DNA of 64,000 nt from Lophius americanus (taxonomy: Eukaryota > Chordata > Actinopteri > Lophiiformes > Lophiidae): NCBI GenBank assembly GCA_037951165.1, contig JBBDHG010000008.1, positions 902,501 to 966,500 on the forward strand, given 5' to 3'. Positions 54,705 through 64,000 of this stretch are shown here, piece after piece. Both the position numbers and the translations under genes were made by a program. Numbering within the stretch: the first letter of the stretch is position 1; every line of letters starts with the position of its first letter. The notes under the pieces are model-generated. The model made no database searches, had not been told where the DNA came from, and saw nothing but the letters and a program-made list of their open reading frames with translations.

Positions 54705-54875
54705 GACTGTGTCACTGTGTGAACCTGGACTGTGTCACTGTGTGAACCTGGACTGTGTCACTGTGTGAACCTGGACTGTGTCACTGTGTGAACCTGGACT
54801 GTGTCACTGTGTGAACCTGGACTGTTTCACTGTGTGAACCTGGACTGTGTCACTGTGTGAACCTGGACTGCTTCA
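54705..54875 (+). repeat. Minisatellite, 23-bp unit, seven copies
   Basis: Units GACTGTGTCACTGTGTGAAC CTG begin at 54705, 54728, 54751, 54774, 54797, 54820 and 54843, nearly identical. They are the reverse complement of the more diverged array at 20721-20935. Confidence 0.96.
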
Positions 54876-54884
54876 GCGGTGTTT

Positions 54885-55465
54885 GTGTGATTGTGTGTGT
54901 GTGCATGTGTGTGTGTATGTGTGTGAGTGTGTGTGTTAGTGGATGTGTGTGCATTTGTGTGAGTGTGTGCGTTTGTGTGTGTGAGTGTGTGTGCGTTTGT
55001 TTGTGTGTGTGTGTGCGTTAGTGTGTGTGTGTTTGTGTGTGTGTGCATGAGTGTCTGTGTGTGGGTGTGGGTGTGTGTGAGTGTGCCTGCGTGTGTGCGT
55101 GCATGTGTGTCCGTTTATTTGTGCGTGCGTGTGTGTATGTGTGTGTGAGTGTGTGTATGTGAGAATGTGTGTTCGTGTGTGTATGTCTGTGTCTGTGTAT
55201 GTGAGAATGTGTGTGCGTGTATGTGATTGGGAGGGTACGTGTGTGTGTGTGCGTTAGTGCGTGTGTGCGTTTGTGTGTGTGTGGGTGTGCGTGCGTCCGT
55301 GTATGTATGTGTGTGCGTGTGTGTGTGAGTGTGTGTATGTGAGAATGTGTGTTCGTGTGTGTATGTCTGTGTCTGTGTATGTGAGAATGTGTGTGCGTGT
55401 ATGTGATTGGGAGGGTACGGGTGTGTGTGCGTGCGTGCGTGCGTGTGTGTGTGTGTGTGTGTTGG
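54885..55465. repeat. Complex (GT)n array with a 180-bp internal duplication
   Basis: 55141-55239 and 55321-55419 are identical over 99 bases, offset 180 bp; the shared block ends in TATGTGATTGGGAGGGTACG. The rest is TG with CG and TA interruptions. Confidence 0.96.
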
Positions 55466-56284
55466 ATATATAGTGTGACCATCTGAGTCGTTCCACTGGT
55501 GGGTGAAGTTTATAAGTTTATAAGTTTATAGGTGATAACTTTCAGCAGAACTTCCTACGGATCCATTCATCCTGTTTTTACGGTAACTTGATGAAGGAGA
55601 CTCATATCTTTGATTTAAAAAGCGGGTTCAAATCGTCAACATAAAAGGTTTACGTGACTCTCCACAAAGTGTGTAATACAGTATGGACTTCTGTGACCGG
55701 CGAGGAATCCTCCCTCTTCACCTTCACCTCTTCATCACACATAATGTTTCTGCTCCTTCATCAGAATCTCTCCTGTTCTCCAAACATCCCACACAGGTTT
55801 CCTCATCAACAACTCAAGTCTGACGTTTATTAGGTCCGGTTGACAGATGAACAGAAACAGGAAAAGCTACGGACTCCATCGCTGTTACTCCCGCCTTAAA
55901 GTTCCCGCGCCGTTCAACATCTTCTGAACATCTGCTTTTAACGACCACGTCAGCAAAACGCTACAGCGGCTGAATTGAAAATTAAATACGAGCTGATTAG
56001 TTTACGTTTTGACGGCAGCAGGCCTCAAGATGAACCTTCTCTATTACCCAAATAAACCTTTAGTGTTTGAAATGTCTGTCGATAGAATCATCAGAATCGT
56101 ACTCACTCCTGGCGCACCGACGTCGAGGCGGGGGTGGACTTAAAGGTCATGTGACCGTAAAAAGTCTCACAAAAAGAGACGAAAACGACTCGCTGGTTTT
56201 GATTATCGGATCAGTTTGAGATATAATACGTCTTTATGTTAGCTGGAAAAACTCATGTTCAGCATTTGAGATTTGCTTTCCTAT
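55466..56284. other. No recognised gene
   Basis: 55508-55533 has TAAGTTTATAAGTTTATAGG. Otherwise unique-looking sequence without a frame over 60 codons. Confidence 0.3.
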
Positions 56285-56690
56285 CAGGGTATATATACCT
56301 GAAAAGCCCCCAATCCACTGCGTTGTACAAGAAATCCCCCTGATTGAACTCCTCGAATCAAATTCAATGATGAAGATTAATGCAAGATAAATGCAATTTG
56401 TTTTTCTGAGCTCGGCAATGAAAACCAGAGATTTCCTTTCAGCGTTTTAAGAGACGATTGGACTTACGGTTGAGAAGTAAAGGTAAAAAAAAACACGTCG
56501 GTTTGCTATACAGTCAGGAAAACCATGGAATGTATTAACTTCTAGCTGCATCTCCTTAAGTTGATTCAAATGCACCAAATTTGGATTAAATCCGAACAAC
56601 GGTGGATAAATTATCGCCCGAAGACTGAGATTTTGAAGAAAAATCTCCCCCTAGTGGCGGAAATATGCAATTGATGTTCCTCATAATGGG
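56285..56690 (-). mobile_element. R2 copy, antisense, interrupted
   Basis: Starts with the end block in reverse (GGGTATATATACCTGAAAAG, CCCCCAATCCACTGCGTTGT, ACAAGAAATCCCCCTGATTG, AACTCCTCGAATC). The body resumes at about 56565 with GCACCAAATTTGGATTAAAT, CCGAACAACGGTGG, and CTCCCCCTAGTGGCGGAAAT. The terminal hairpin is lost. Confidence 0.7.
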
Positions 56691-58139
56691 TCCTCTGATG
56701 AGGAAAACGGTTTCTGCTCTGATCCGACGCCTCCTTCCTCCTTCCAGCTCTCGACACCAATCAACCCGACCGGCTATCAACGACTGACACTGATTATATG
56801 TTCCGTGAGCAAAGGATCCTGGGAATTGACCTTATCTATCATAACGCCCTCCTCCAATAAAAAATCCTTTACCGTAAAACCCAACAATACGAGGCTCGGG
56901 AGAATAAAGATTTACCAACCGAGATTCCGGGATAACAAGATCTTAGCAAAAACGGACGGAGCCGAGGGCGGGCCGGGGTCACTGGAGGTCAAACGGCTCG
57001 ACAAACAGAAAATATAAAGCCGACCAAATTTGGTTCCTACCTCCTGATAAAAAAGGCCGCGTTCATGAAACATGAACCCGTAACGGACGTCCAAAGTTTT
57101 TACTGCCCACTCACTGAACTTCTACCGCACTCTTGATTAATCCTCAGGAGGAGCGTTTTCAATCTTTAGGAAGACTTCTTATAAACTCAGTCAGAGTATG
57201 GACGTTTTTTTTTTTTTTAGTTAGAGCGAGAAGTTTTGTTTTGGAAAAGAATAGATTTGTCTCTGCTGAATAAAGTTAGACTAAAAGGTCTTCTCAAAGG
57301 TCCGCTACGAGAGGGTGCTTGAGTTCTGATATCATTAGCAGTGGTGGAAATGGAAGTTTTTCGCCAGGAGAGAGGATCATTAAGAGAATCATTTATTGAA
57401 GCGAAGTCTCAAAAGTGTGTCTGGAGTTCATGACTGTGTTAAAAAGGAGTTATGATATCATTTACATATCATCCATTCCATCGTTTTAGCATTTATTGAA
57501 GTTGTATTGCGAAGTTAGCGTGGGCGCCAATGATTCCGGTGGTGGCAACAAAGATACAGGCAGAGACGGAATACTTAGGATTGAGAAGAGAATAAACCCA
57601 AAGTTAAATTTGGGACCCGTATCCATTTGAATAAATTGAATATGATATTTCATAACTGTGTATTTTTTAGTGTATAATCAGCTGAAAATAAGAATTCTTG
57701 CAAAGTTGTTTTTTTTCGGTTCTGGATCTCAGTGTAGCCTCGCAAAGCCAGGAGCAGCACTTGCATGCTGAAGATGAGCCACCGCGTCTTCGTCGTTGCG
57801 CTTGAGCGTGGCGCTAGCGTTTCTCGGCAAACAGACAGTGACGTACCGACGCTATACGGTGACATAATGGCGTGACTCTGACTTGGCTCTTTGCCAATGG
57901 AAAAGCAAACAAGTTCTTAGGAGGTTTGCATGGGGAACCAACTAAGCACTTGCACTAGCACCAGCACCGAATTAGCATTGGGTTGAGATGGTATTTCATT
58001 TTGAAAAAATGTGGGTCTCCAGTGAGAAAGTGACCCTCGCCAGTGGTCATTCCAAGTCATATGTGGAAAACAAAACTAGTTCCCGGACTGGATCGGTCGG
58101 GTTAACGGATGCAGCTGGTGTTTTCAGCCAGAGGGGTTC
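56691..58139. other. No recognised gene
   Basis: Mixed DNA with a T run at 57206-57218. Frames of 60-82 codons on both strands carry no domain. Confidence 0.3.
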
Positions 58140-58203
58140 CGGCAAACATGATGGATGGACACTGATGATCCGCCGTGGCGACCCCGGAAAGAATAAAAAG
58201 AAT
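58140..58203 (+). mobile_element. Retroelement 3' end
   Basis: GATGATCCGCCGTGGCGACC, CCGGAAAGAATAAAAAGAAT resembles the 3' terminal phrase of a very common fish retroelement, GATCCGCTGTGGCGACCCC followed by an AAGA-type tail. It is probably the same family as the C-terminal relics at 23890 and 34880. Confidence 0.6.
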
Positions 58204-58287
58204 CAAGGGGATTGCTTGTACAACGCAGGGGATTGAGGACTATTCAGGGATATACACTTCCTGTCAAGGACAACGGCATAGGTCTAG
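58204..58287 (+). mobile_element. R2 3' end only
   Basis: AAGGGGATTGCTTGTACAAC, GCAGGGGATTGAGGACTATT, CAGGGATATACACTTCCTGT, a degenerate hairpin, GGCATAGGT and CTAG at 58284-58287 followed by TT. Only the last 85 bp of R2 is present, abutting the retroelement 3' end. Confidence 0.75.
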
Positions 58288-59224
58288 TTGCTCCACAAAC
58301 ATAAATGTACATAAACAGGAAACTGAGTGTTAAAAATGTTCTCATATAGAATCACCTCCCTGTGTTTTTACCTCCAGCAGTCGTTCACATGAATATTCAT
58401 TCAGCAGGCGGAGGAGAAACATCTCCAATGATGAGGTCCTCTCGTAGAGCTTAACATCTCCAAACATGTGGAGCTGCTGACAGCTCATTTGCTAAACCTT
58501 CCATGATTGCACAGCAACCGATAAAGGTGTCGCCGCTCGTCACTCTGCGATATTTATGCATGTGAGAAAATGCATCTATAAACGTCCTTCGTGTGGTGGG
58601 CCGAGTCTTTGAGGATTGAAATACTCGTTTCATTTAAATGCAGCCTAAATTGTTAACACTTGAACCATTAGCTCCCGGCCTCCTCAATTATGTACTTATC
58701 GTTATTTAAATATTTCTTTCAGACGTTTTCCGTGGCATCTAATGGGAGAGAACGCCGCAGCAGACTCTTCGATGAGCTTTTAGGGAAAAGCGCCCAATTT
58801 TCTTTTAAAAACCGAGATGACCCTCGTTCTCTGGCCGGCCCCAGGCAAGAACATCATTACCTCTTTCGCTAAGTTTCCAAAGCGAGTCCCACATGGCAGA
58901 TTCTGAAAATTGCTCCTTGTGTATTCACGCTCTAGAAGCTCCATTATACCCATGTGACTCCTTTGCTTGTGGAAAAAACCCTTCATTAGGATCCTGGTCA
59001 GTGTCTGGACAAAGTTAAGGGCAAAAGTTTGAAAGCCTGAAATAGTACGATCACCTCGGGGTTTTATCCTGAATAACTTTTTTTCCGCGTTCCCCAAAGA
59101 GGCGTTGGATCTCATTAAAGCGTTGGAGAAGAAAAAAAAAATGGCAGCGTTTTAACAGGAAGTGAGAATAAGGACTCAAATCTGTAAATGTTGGTCAAAA
59201 CAATCCAGTTGTTGATCTGTGTCT
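58288..59224. promoter_or_regulatory. Unique-looking DNA, candidate conserved non-coding element
   Basis: 58380-58720 looks strongly non-random: CTGACAGCTCATTTGC, TTCCATGATTGCACAGCAAC, GATATTTATGCATGTGAG, CATTTAAATGCAGCC, CCTCAATTATG. At 58721-58722 the AG ends TATTTCTTTCAG, an acceptor-like site, followed by a plus frame open to 58872 (T-F-S-V-A-S-N-G-R-E-R-R-S). A real exon is possible but unsupported; no known protein is recognised. Confidence 0.22.
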
Positions 59225-59261
59225 GCTCCGAGGGCAAATCAAATCACAAATCAAACACAAT

Positions 59262-59307
<46 letters not shown>

Positions 59308-59480
59308 ATCACAAGAAAAATGATATCTCAAGAAACTCTCCGATAAGATCAGGTCGAGGACCTAATCTGAGACCCAACAGTTCAAACACAACTTACAACA
59401 TGGAGACACAGTAGAGAGAGAGAGGGGAGAAAAAAACCCTGCTTTATAACAGGCAGAAACCGTGAACAGATCCCGACACA
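59225..59480. mobile_element. Degraded fish repeat containing a (GA)n tract
   Basis: (GA)n at about 59260-59306. The end (ACAGGCAGAAACCGTGAACA GATC) matches the later part of 12586-12795 (CTGGCAGAAACCTCGAGCAG), so this is probably the same fish repeat with an expanded tract. Confidence 0.55.
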
Positions 59481-59624
59481 GTGTGGACGGCCCTTCTGGC
59501 TTGACTGGAAAAGGGAGAGGGAGAGAGGGAGAGAGAGAGGGGCAGTAATAACATGCTGGAGGCCCCTCGCAAGTTGTACTATACCATTTTGCTGGGGTCA
59601 GTGGTTCAATCCCCTGGCCCCTGG
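59481..59624. other. Low-complexity purine-rich spacer
   Basis: GAGAGGGAGAGA tract at about 59510-59540, then a short unique stretch with GTGGTTCAATCCCC. Confidence 0.5.
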
Positions 59625-59985
59625 TCTCTGACCGTAGAGGAAGACCACTGGCGAAGGTCTCTGACCGTAGTGGAAGATCACAGGCGGGGGTCTCTGACCG
59701 TAGAGGAAGACCACTGGCAGGGGTCTCTGACCGTAGAGGAAGACCACTGGCGGGGGTGCCTGACCGTGGAGGAAGATCACTGGCGGGGGTCTCTGACCGT
59801 AGAGGAAGACCACTGGCGGGGGTGCCTGACCCTGGAGGAAGACCATCAGCGAGGTTCTCTGACTGTAGAGGAAGACCACTGTCGAAGGTCTCTGACCCTA
59901 GAGGAAGACCAGTGGCGGGGGTCTCTGGCCGTAGAGGAAGACCACTGGCGGGGTCTCTGATCGTGGAGGAAGACCACTATTGATC
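59625..59985 (+). repeat. 33-bp minisatellite, about eleven units
   Basis: Unit GTCTCTGACCGTAGAGGAAG followed by ACCACTGGCGGGG, in diverged copies. As the unit is 11 codons, the plus strand keeps a 135-codon frame with repeating S-L-T-V-E-E-D-H-W-R-G and the minus strand a 93-codon frame with V-F-L-Y-G-Q-R-P-P-P-V. No start context, promoter or flanking exon supports translation. Confidence 0.93.
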
Positions 59986-60080
59986 ATGTCTCATGTTAAC
60001 AGTTTACCTGACATCTTGAGTGGCATTGATTCCAGCCAGAATGAGGAAAGTTTCCATGTTAGAGCAGGTGACCTGAAGGA

Positions 60081-60144
60081 GCATCAGGGCTGAACGGCCC
60101 TGATGCCGTTCAGCCCTGAACGGCATCCCCCCCCCCCCCCCCCC
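60081..60144. repeat. Interlocking inverted repeats followed by C18
   Basis: GCATCAGGG (60081-60089) pairs with CCCTGATGC (60098-60106). CTGAACGG (60090-60097) pairs with CCGTTCAG (60106-60113). GATGCCGTTCAG (60102-60113) also pairs with CTGAACGGCATC (60116-60127). The order A-B-A'-B' is that of a pseudoknot. It is followed by 18 C residues (60127-60144). Confidence 0.85.
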
Positions 60145-62070
60145 GTGTAAAAGGTGTTTCTTCGAGGACCTTTTGTACGTTTGAAAATCAGAATGCGTCC
60201 GTTCAGGTCGGTTATCTCTCAGCAGATTAGGAGTTTATTTCGTTTCATTTCGTAACCTGGTCGCCGCTTCTACAGCGAAACGTTCGGGTTTCCTCGTCTC
60301 TGAAGCAAAGAAGCAAATTAGTCCCATCGTATTTTAACCTGAAGACTTTTATCCCAGCAGTGACAAAAAAACAGCAACAGTGAACACGTTTTCTCTTAAC
60401 TTTACTTTTACTGCCAATATTCCTCATCTTATTATCGCCTGAAATGAACCCAGTGAAAAGAAAACCCAAACATAACGAGCTCAGATAATTAAAAAAACGT
60501 ATCAAGTAGAAAAAACCAAAGGAAGACGAGCATCAGATCAAAGAATGGGAATAACAGAATCATAAAAATGTGAGTAGGTGGAGGTTTAATTAGCTTGGAA
60601 TAGTCGATGGCGTGTTATTAGAGGGAGAATGAATTCTGTAATGGATGGCTGATTTTCATCAGAGCATCTACTGGAGCTCTGAAACTGTTTTTTTTTTACG
60701 TGTCGACAGGAAACGGCTTCAAAGCATTCCACGTATCCGTGACTGTCGGAGGTCACTTCAAAACCGCTTTGACGAATAATGCATCAATTTACATCATTTC
60801 CAAGTGACAGATGGAAAAAAGCTCGTGACATTTTGTCCACAGTTTTATTATCGCTTTTTATTCACACATTTTATTATCACTCATTCATTCAGTTATTCAC
60901 AGGCGCTGGTTTATGCACTCTATTTCTACATTTTCACTCATGTTTATTCCCTATTTTATTCATTTATTTTCGTACAAGCCTTTTGTACAACAATTCCCTT
61001 TGGCGTCGATAAAGTTTTATCTAAACCCATCTTCTTTTTTTCCATTAGATAACAAATCCGACCGACGGCGCGAAACTCCATTTTGTGCCTGATAATATTC
61101 CGGTCGGACCGAAAATACCCGTGAATGCGTGGCGTAGCGTGAATTTCTGGTATCAACTACTAATGCTGCTTTTTTTTCTCTGTTGACTGATAGAATATAA
61201 AATGAATAGGAAGAATGAAAATTTAAAAAAAAAAAGAAAAGCAGGACGGATGATAAGACCTTAATGTTCCGCGCGGAGGAATTCCTCTATCGCTTAAACC
61301 GTTCTGACACGGCTCGCTCAGACGGATCAGAACCAACCGGAGACAAACATGCGGTAAACACCGGCCGCGGCCCGGATGCCTGGAAGCCGCGGTAAAAGGA
61401 TGGATCAGGAATCAAAAGCCTCCTGAACCAGGAGGAAATCGTGGCCGTGTTTCACGTTTTTCAGACATCGGGGCGTTTCATCCCAGACGGATTCGCTAAG
61501 CTGTCGTTTGCAAGTAAAGCCTGAAGTTTGATGGTGTCTCACTGCGGCGCAGTCGGGTCATGACGGGCTCCGGCGCCGTCGGTGTTAAGGGATTTCCTGC
61601 GAAACAGACTATGGATCGTCAATAAGTTGGTGAACGGGAAGTTTTCAGCGCCTTTCATTCGTTTAAAGTCAAATACGAACCAGAATTTTTCTTTTAAACC
61701 GGCTGTTTGGCACGAATGTGAGGACTTTGGTATTTAATACGAGCTACAGAACAATCCGGAAATGATTCCCTACCTGCAGTTAACCGGTTTGAATTAATGG
61801 TGCAGTCATCATTAGTTCGACCTAATCAGAGGCTGCAGCCAGGTGTCATAATGACATCATCGAAAAAGTTATATATCACATTATGCACTCGTCCGCCGCA
61901 ATAACTCAAAAACTCTTAGATCGCTGAGGTTTTCGTGGAAAAACGGCTAAATGAAGAGAAAACGGGAAATTTGAAAGATTAAAAAACAAACTTGCTAAAA
62001 ACCTAAGGTTGCATTAAAAACCCGGATAAAGACAGTTAAGAAGTCCGGTATGAGAGAACTTAACGGCGGT
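60145..62070. other. Unique-looking DNA, candidate conserved segments
   Basis: 60560-60690 (GGTGGAGGTTTAATTAGCTT, GGAATAGTCGATGGCGTG, TGAATTCTGTAATGGATGGC) and 60830-60960 look like conserved non-coding DNA. 61270-61640 is GC-richer and unrepetitive. 61865-61930 weakly resembles R2. Frames up to 86 codons show no domain. Confidence 0.22.
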
Positions 62071-62121
62071 GGACCTACGCTTCACTCGGACCTACGCTTC
62101 ACTCGGACCTACGCTTCACTC
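62071..62121. repeat. 17-bp tandem triplication
   Basis: GGACCTACGCTTCACTC three times exactly, then GGACCCACGG. Confidence 0.95.
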
Positions 62122-62934
62122 GGACCCACGGAATGTAGAATCTGTCCATGACGTGATGTTGACCGGAGGAATGTGAGAATGTGAATGAAGAGTGAAGGCA
62201 GTGGACGCGTCTTCATCAAGTACGTTGTTCTCAACCAAATAAAGATAAAGATGTTCAATGTGTTCACGTTGGCATGGCGACACCTAGAGTCAGGCGGTCA
62301 CGGGTTTTCTTAAGCCGGTATAAAACACCTTGTTTACTGTAGCTTTAGCTTTTCAGCTATTATAACTTATCTTCTAACATAACACTGTTTATCTTTACCT
62401 CTTATCCCTCCAAAGTACCTCAAATAATATATTTCTTCATGGATTTAGAACAGGGGGCTCAGTGGGCATTTGGTCCATGGCTCCACAGGAAGCCGAAAAG
62501 TCTAGGCAGGGGGGGCACACTATGGCAATGCGCCCCAGCGGGGGTCTCGCTCACAGAGTTGAAAAAGTGATAGCCAGCCACAACTTCTTCATTATCTCTT
62601 TCTTTTTTTTTTCTTTTTTTTTTGGAAGCAAAGCAATTCTTGACTGTCTTTCTGCCACTTCAACCCAAAAATGTGAAAATCCCTCCATAGAGTCAGTGTT
62701 TGTTTTGTCTGTTCAGGACAAAACATGGCGGCGCTCCTCTCTGGAAATACGAAGGAGGCTTTTTGTCTGAGTTCAAATAAAACAGCAACTTTTTTTTCAC
62801 AGATTATACGCCAACAAATACATTCTGTAGCGGAAACAAGGACAGACACCAGCCACGACGCGGGGGCTTCCTCTCTGAATGATGACGATGGAATGATCCG
62901 ATTGGTTGGATTGAATCATTTATTAGATTAACCC
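62122..62934. other. No recognised gene
   Basis: T-rich tract at 62596-62622. The 102-codon frame at 62462-62770 has no domain. Confidence 0.3.
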
Positions 62935-63280
62935 TTAAGTGTCCCGCTCAACTGTTTGGTTGAACACATTTTGAGTCACTGTTTCTTACTGAAAAATGGG
63001 AATGAACCTCTTTATTATGTGACGCAGTGGCAACATGTGTGTGCTAAATAGTAAGGGGCCGAGGATGGAGCCCTGGGGGACACCACTGGTCAAAGGGGCC
63101 ACATAAGGAGGAGGTATTACCTACGACTATTGAGGAAGTCCTATCCGATAAATAGGGTTTCTTTTGGCGTATTAGAGCATGTGAGGATGAACTAAAACAC
63201 AATTATGTAACTTTATAGAACCAAAAAAATAATAATGTCCCAAAGAAATGAAATATGTGAAGAGATTTTATTTCAAAATG
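62935..63280 (-). mobile_element. LINE reverse transcriptase relic (L2/Rex1/CR1-like), antisense
   Basis: 63090-63046 on the minus strand reads T-S-G-V-P-Q-G-S-I-L-G-P-L-L-F, an intact conserved reverse transcriptase block of 15 codons. Flanking sequence matches 3700-3925 (GGGGCCGAGGATGGAGCC, GGGGACACCACTGGTCAAAG, GGCGTATTAGAGCATGTGAG, AATTATGTAACTT). The frame is broken outside the motif. Confidence 0.82.
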
Positions 63281-64000
63281 AAATAATAGAACAGCAACAC
63301 ACCTGCAGGCGATTAAGTCAGGTGAGGGAAAAATAATCACTGTAAACCAAATGTGTGAAAATGAAGTAATAGAAAAAACAGATGATAACGGAATATAAAA
63401 GAGTGTTTTACCGGTTAGGTGTGAGCAGAAAATCCCAGAATGCCCATAAATATCTTAAGATGGCTCACAGTCACATAAAGTAAATAAACAATTCCACTTT
63501 GCCTCCAATATATTCAGTCCGTCGCTGAAGCCTGTGGGACGCCGTTTGTCCGCAGAAGGGGGCCAAGCATGAATAAAGACTTGATTCCACTGGAAACGCT
63601 TCGCCGCGATGGCCGCCATCAAAAACAACGTGTGTGATTCCACCAGACGCGGCTCGCCGCTCCACTCCAAATACGCGCCTAGTCTGTTTTTGATGTAAGA
63701 CGCGTTCATTTCAATCTCTCCCACATATCATTTTCAGGAAATTACATTATTTTGAAGGAGAAATGTCTTTGAAACACTTCATTCTTAATTACCAGCTTCA
63801 GTCGTGTTTGAATGACAAACATGTGGGACGTTAGGTTTTTTTACTTTGTTGTTGTTAAAATTATTCAATCCAACTGTGTGAAAACTTCACCTCGGTTTGT
63901 TTCATGTAAATGACGGACAGGTCTGATCTCAGTGGGCGGGCTCACCCTGCCCTTTGATCGGACCCCATTGGCTGGATTCCTATTCCTGGCTCTCCTTTGA
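63281..64000. other. Unique-looking DNA, candidate conserved segment
   Basis: 63430-63780 (TCTTAAGATGGCTCACAGTC, AGCATGAATAAAGACTTGAT, TTACATTATTTTGAAGGAG) looks constrained, with an 89-codon minus frame that has no domain. The last 80 bases (GTGGGCGGGCTCACCCTGCC) are GC-rich and run off the window. Confidence 0.22.

Noticed and set aside
59596..59612. GTGGTTCAATCCCC as a tRNA T-arm
   Set aside because: No box A at the right distance upstream and no foldable cloverleaf.

Overview
This is nuclear DNA from a vertebrate, almost certainly a percomorph-type teleost fish. The grounds are very long GT/CA, CTTT, ATT and TTCTA microsatellites, a tRNA-headed SINE of the common fish type, and relics of the RTE/Rex-like and L2/Rex1-like LINEs that fill fish genomes. 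There are no bacterial-style operons. The species cannot be read from the sequence. I find no protein-coding exon, rRNA gene or functional tRNA gene I can support. The window looks like intergenic or deep intronic DNA. Most long open frames come from in-frame simple repeats.

Layout. 1-775 is a GT minisatellite. 776-12 kb is AT-rich DNA with interspersed repeats (family R1 at 2.1-3.1 kb, a LINE relic at 3.7 kb, family R2 at 5.7 kb, a TA tract at 6.7 kb, family R3 at 9.5 kb, a MITE-like element at 10.6 kb, a LINE relic at 11.5 kb). 12-20 kb holds more fish repeats and an antisense LINE relic at 18.8-19.4 kb. 20-30 kb mixes unique-looking DNA that may include conserved non-coding elements with R1, R2, R3, LINE and SINE copies. 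30-36 kb holds a degenerate tandem array, a duplicated pair (R4), an RTE-like LINE relic and a 760-bp ATT array. 39.6-40.4 kb is a CTTT array, 40.9-42.3 kb two degenerate palindromic-word arrays, and 42.6-43.2 kb CA tracts. 46-48.6 kb is an internally deleted RTE-like LINE followed by a LINE-tail-derived TTCTA array. 50.4-51.7 kb is R2, SINE, splice-donor-like minisatellite and antisense LINE in succession. 51.9-55.5 kb is dominated by GT arrays. 56-64 kb has R2 pieces, a 33-bp minisatellite, an interlocking hairpin beside an 18-C run, and a last LINE relic.

R1-R4 are local labels coined here. R2 is the most abundant, with at least 16 pieces on both strands. Several of its copies end in a short hairpin, about 10 bases, then a CTRR-like end followed by T, which is the architecture of a Helitron 3' end. 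This is the best candidate for something undescribed, but it is an inference from a few copies read by eye. The other notable item is a 41-bp minisatellite at 50.7-51.1 kb carrying ten perfect CAG/GTAAGT splice-donor consensus sites.

Repeat boundaries were judged by eye and may be off by tens of bases. Family names for LINEs rest on motif recognition, not on a database search. 'Unique-looking' means only that I saw no second copy here and no repeat I know.
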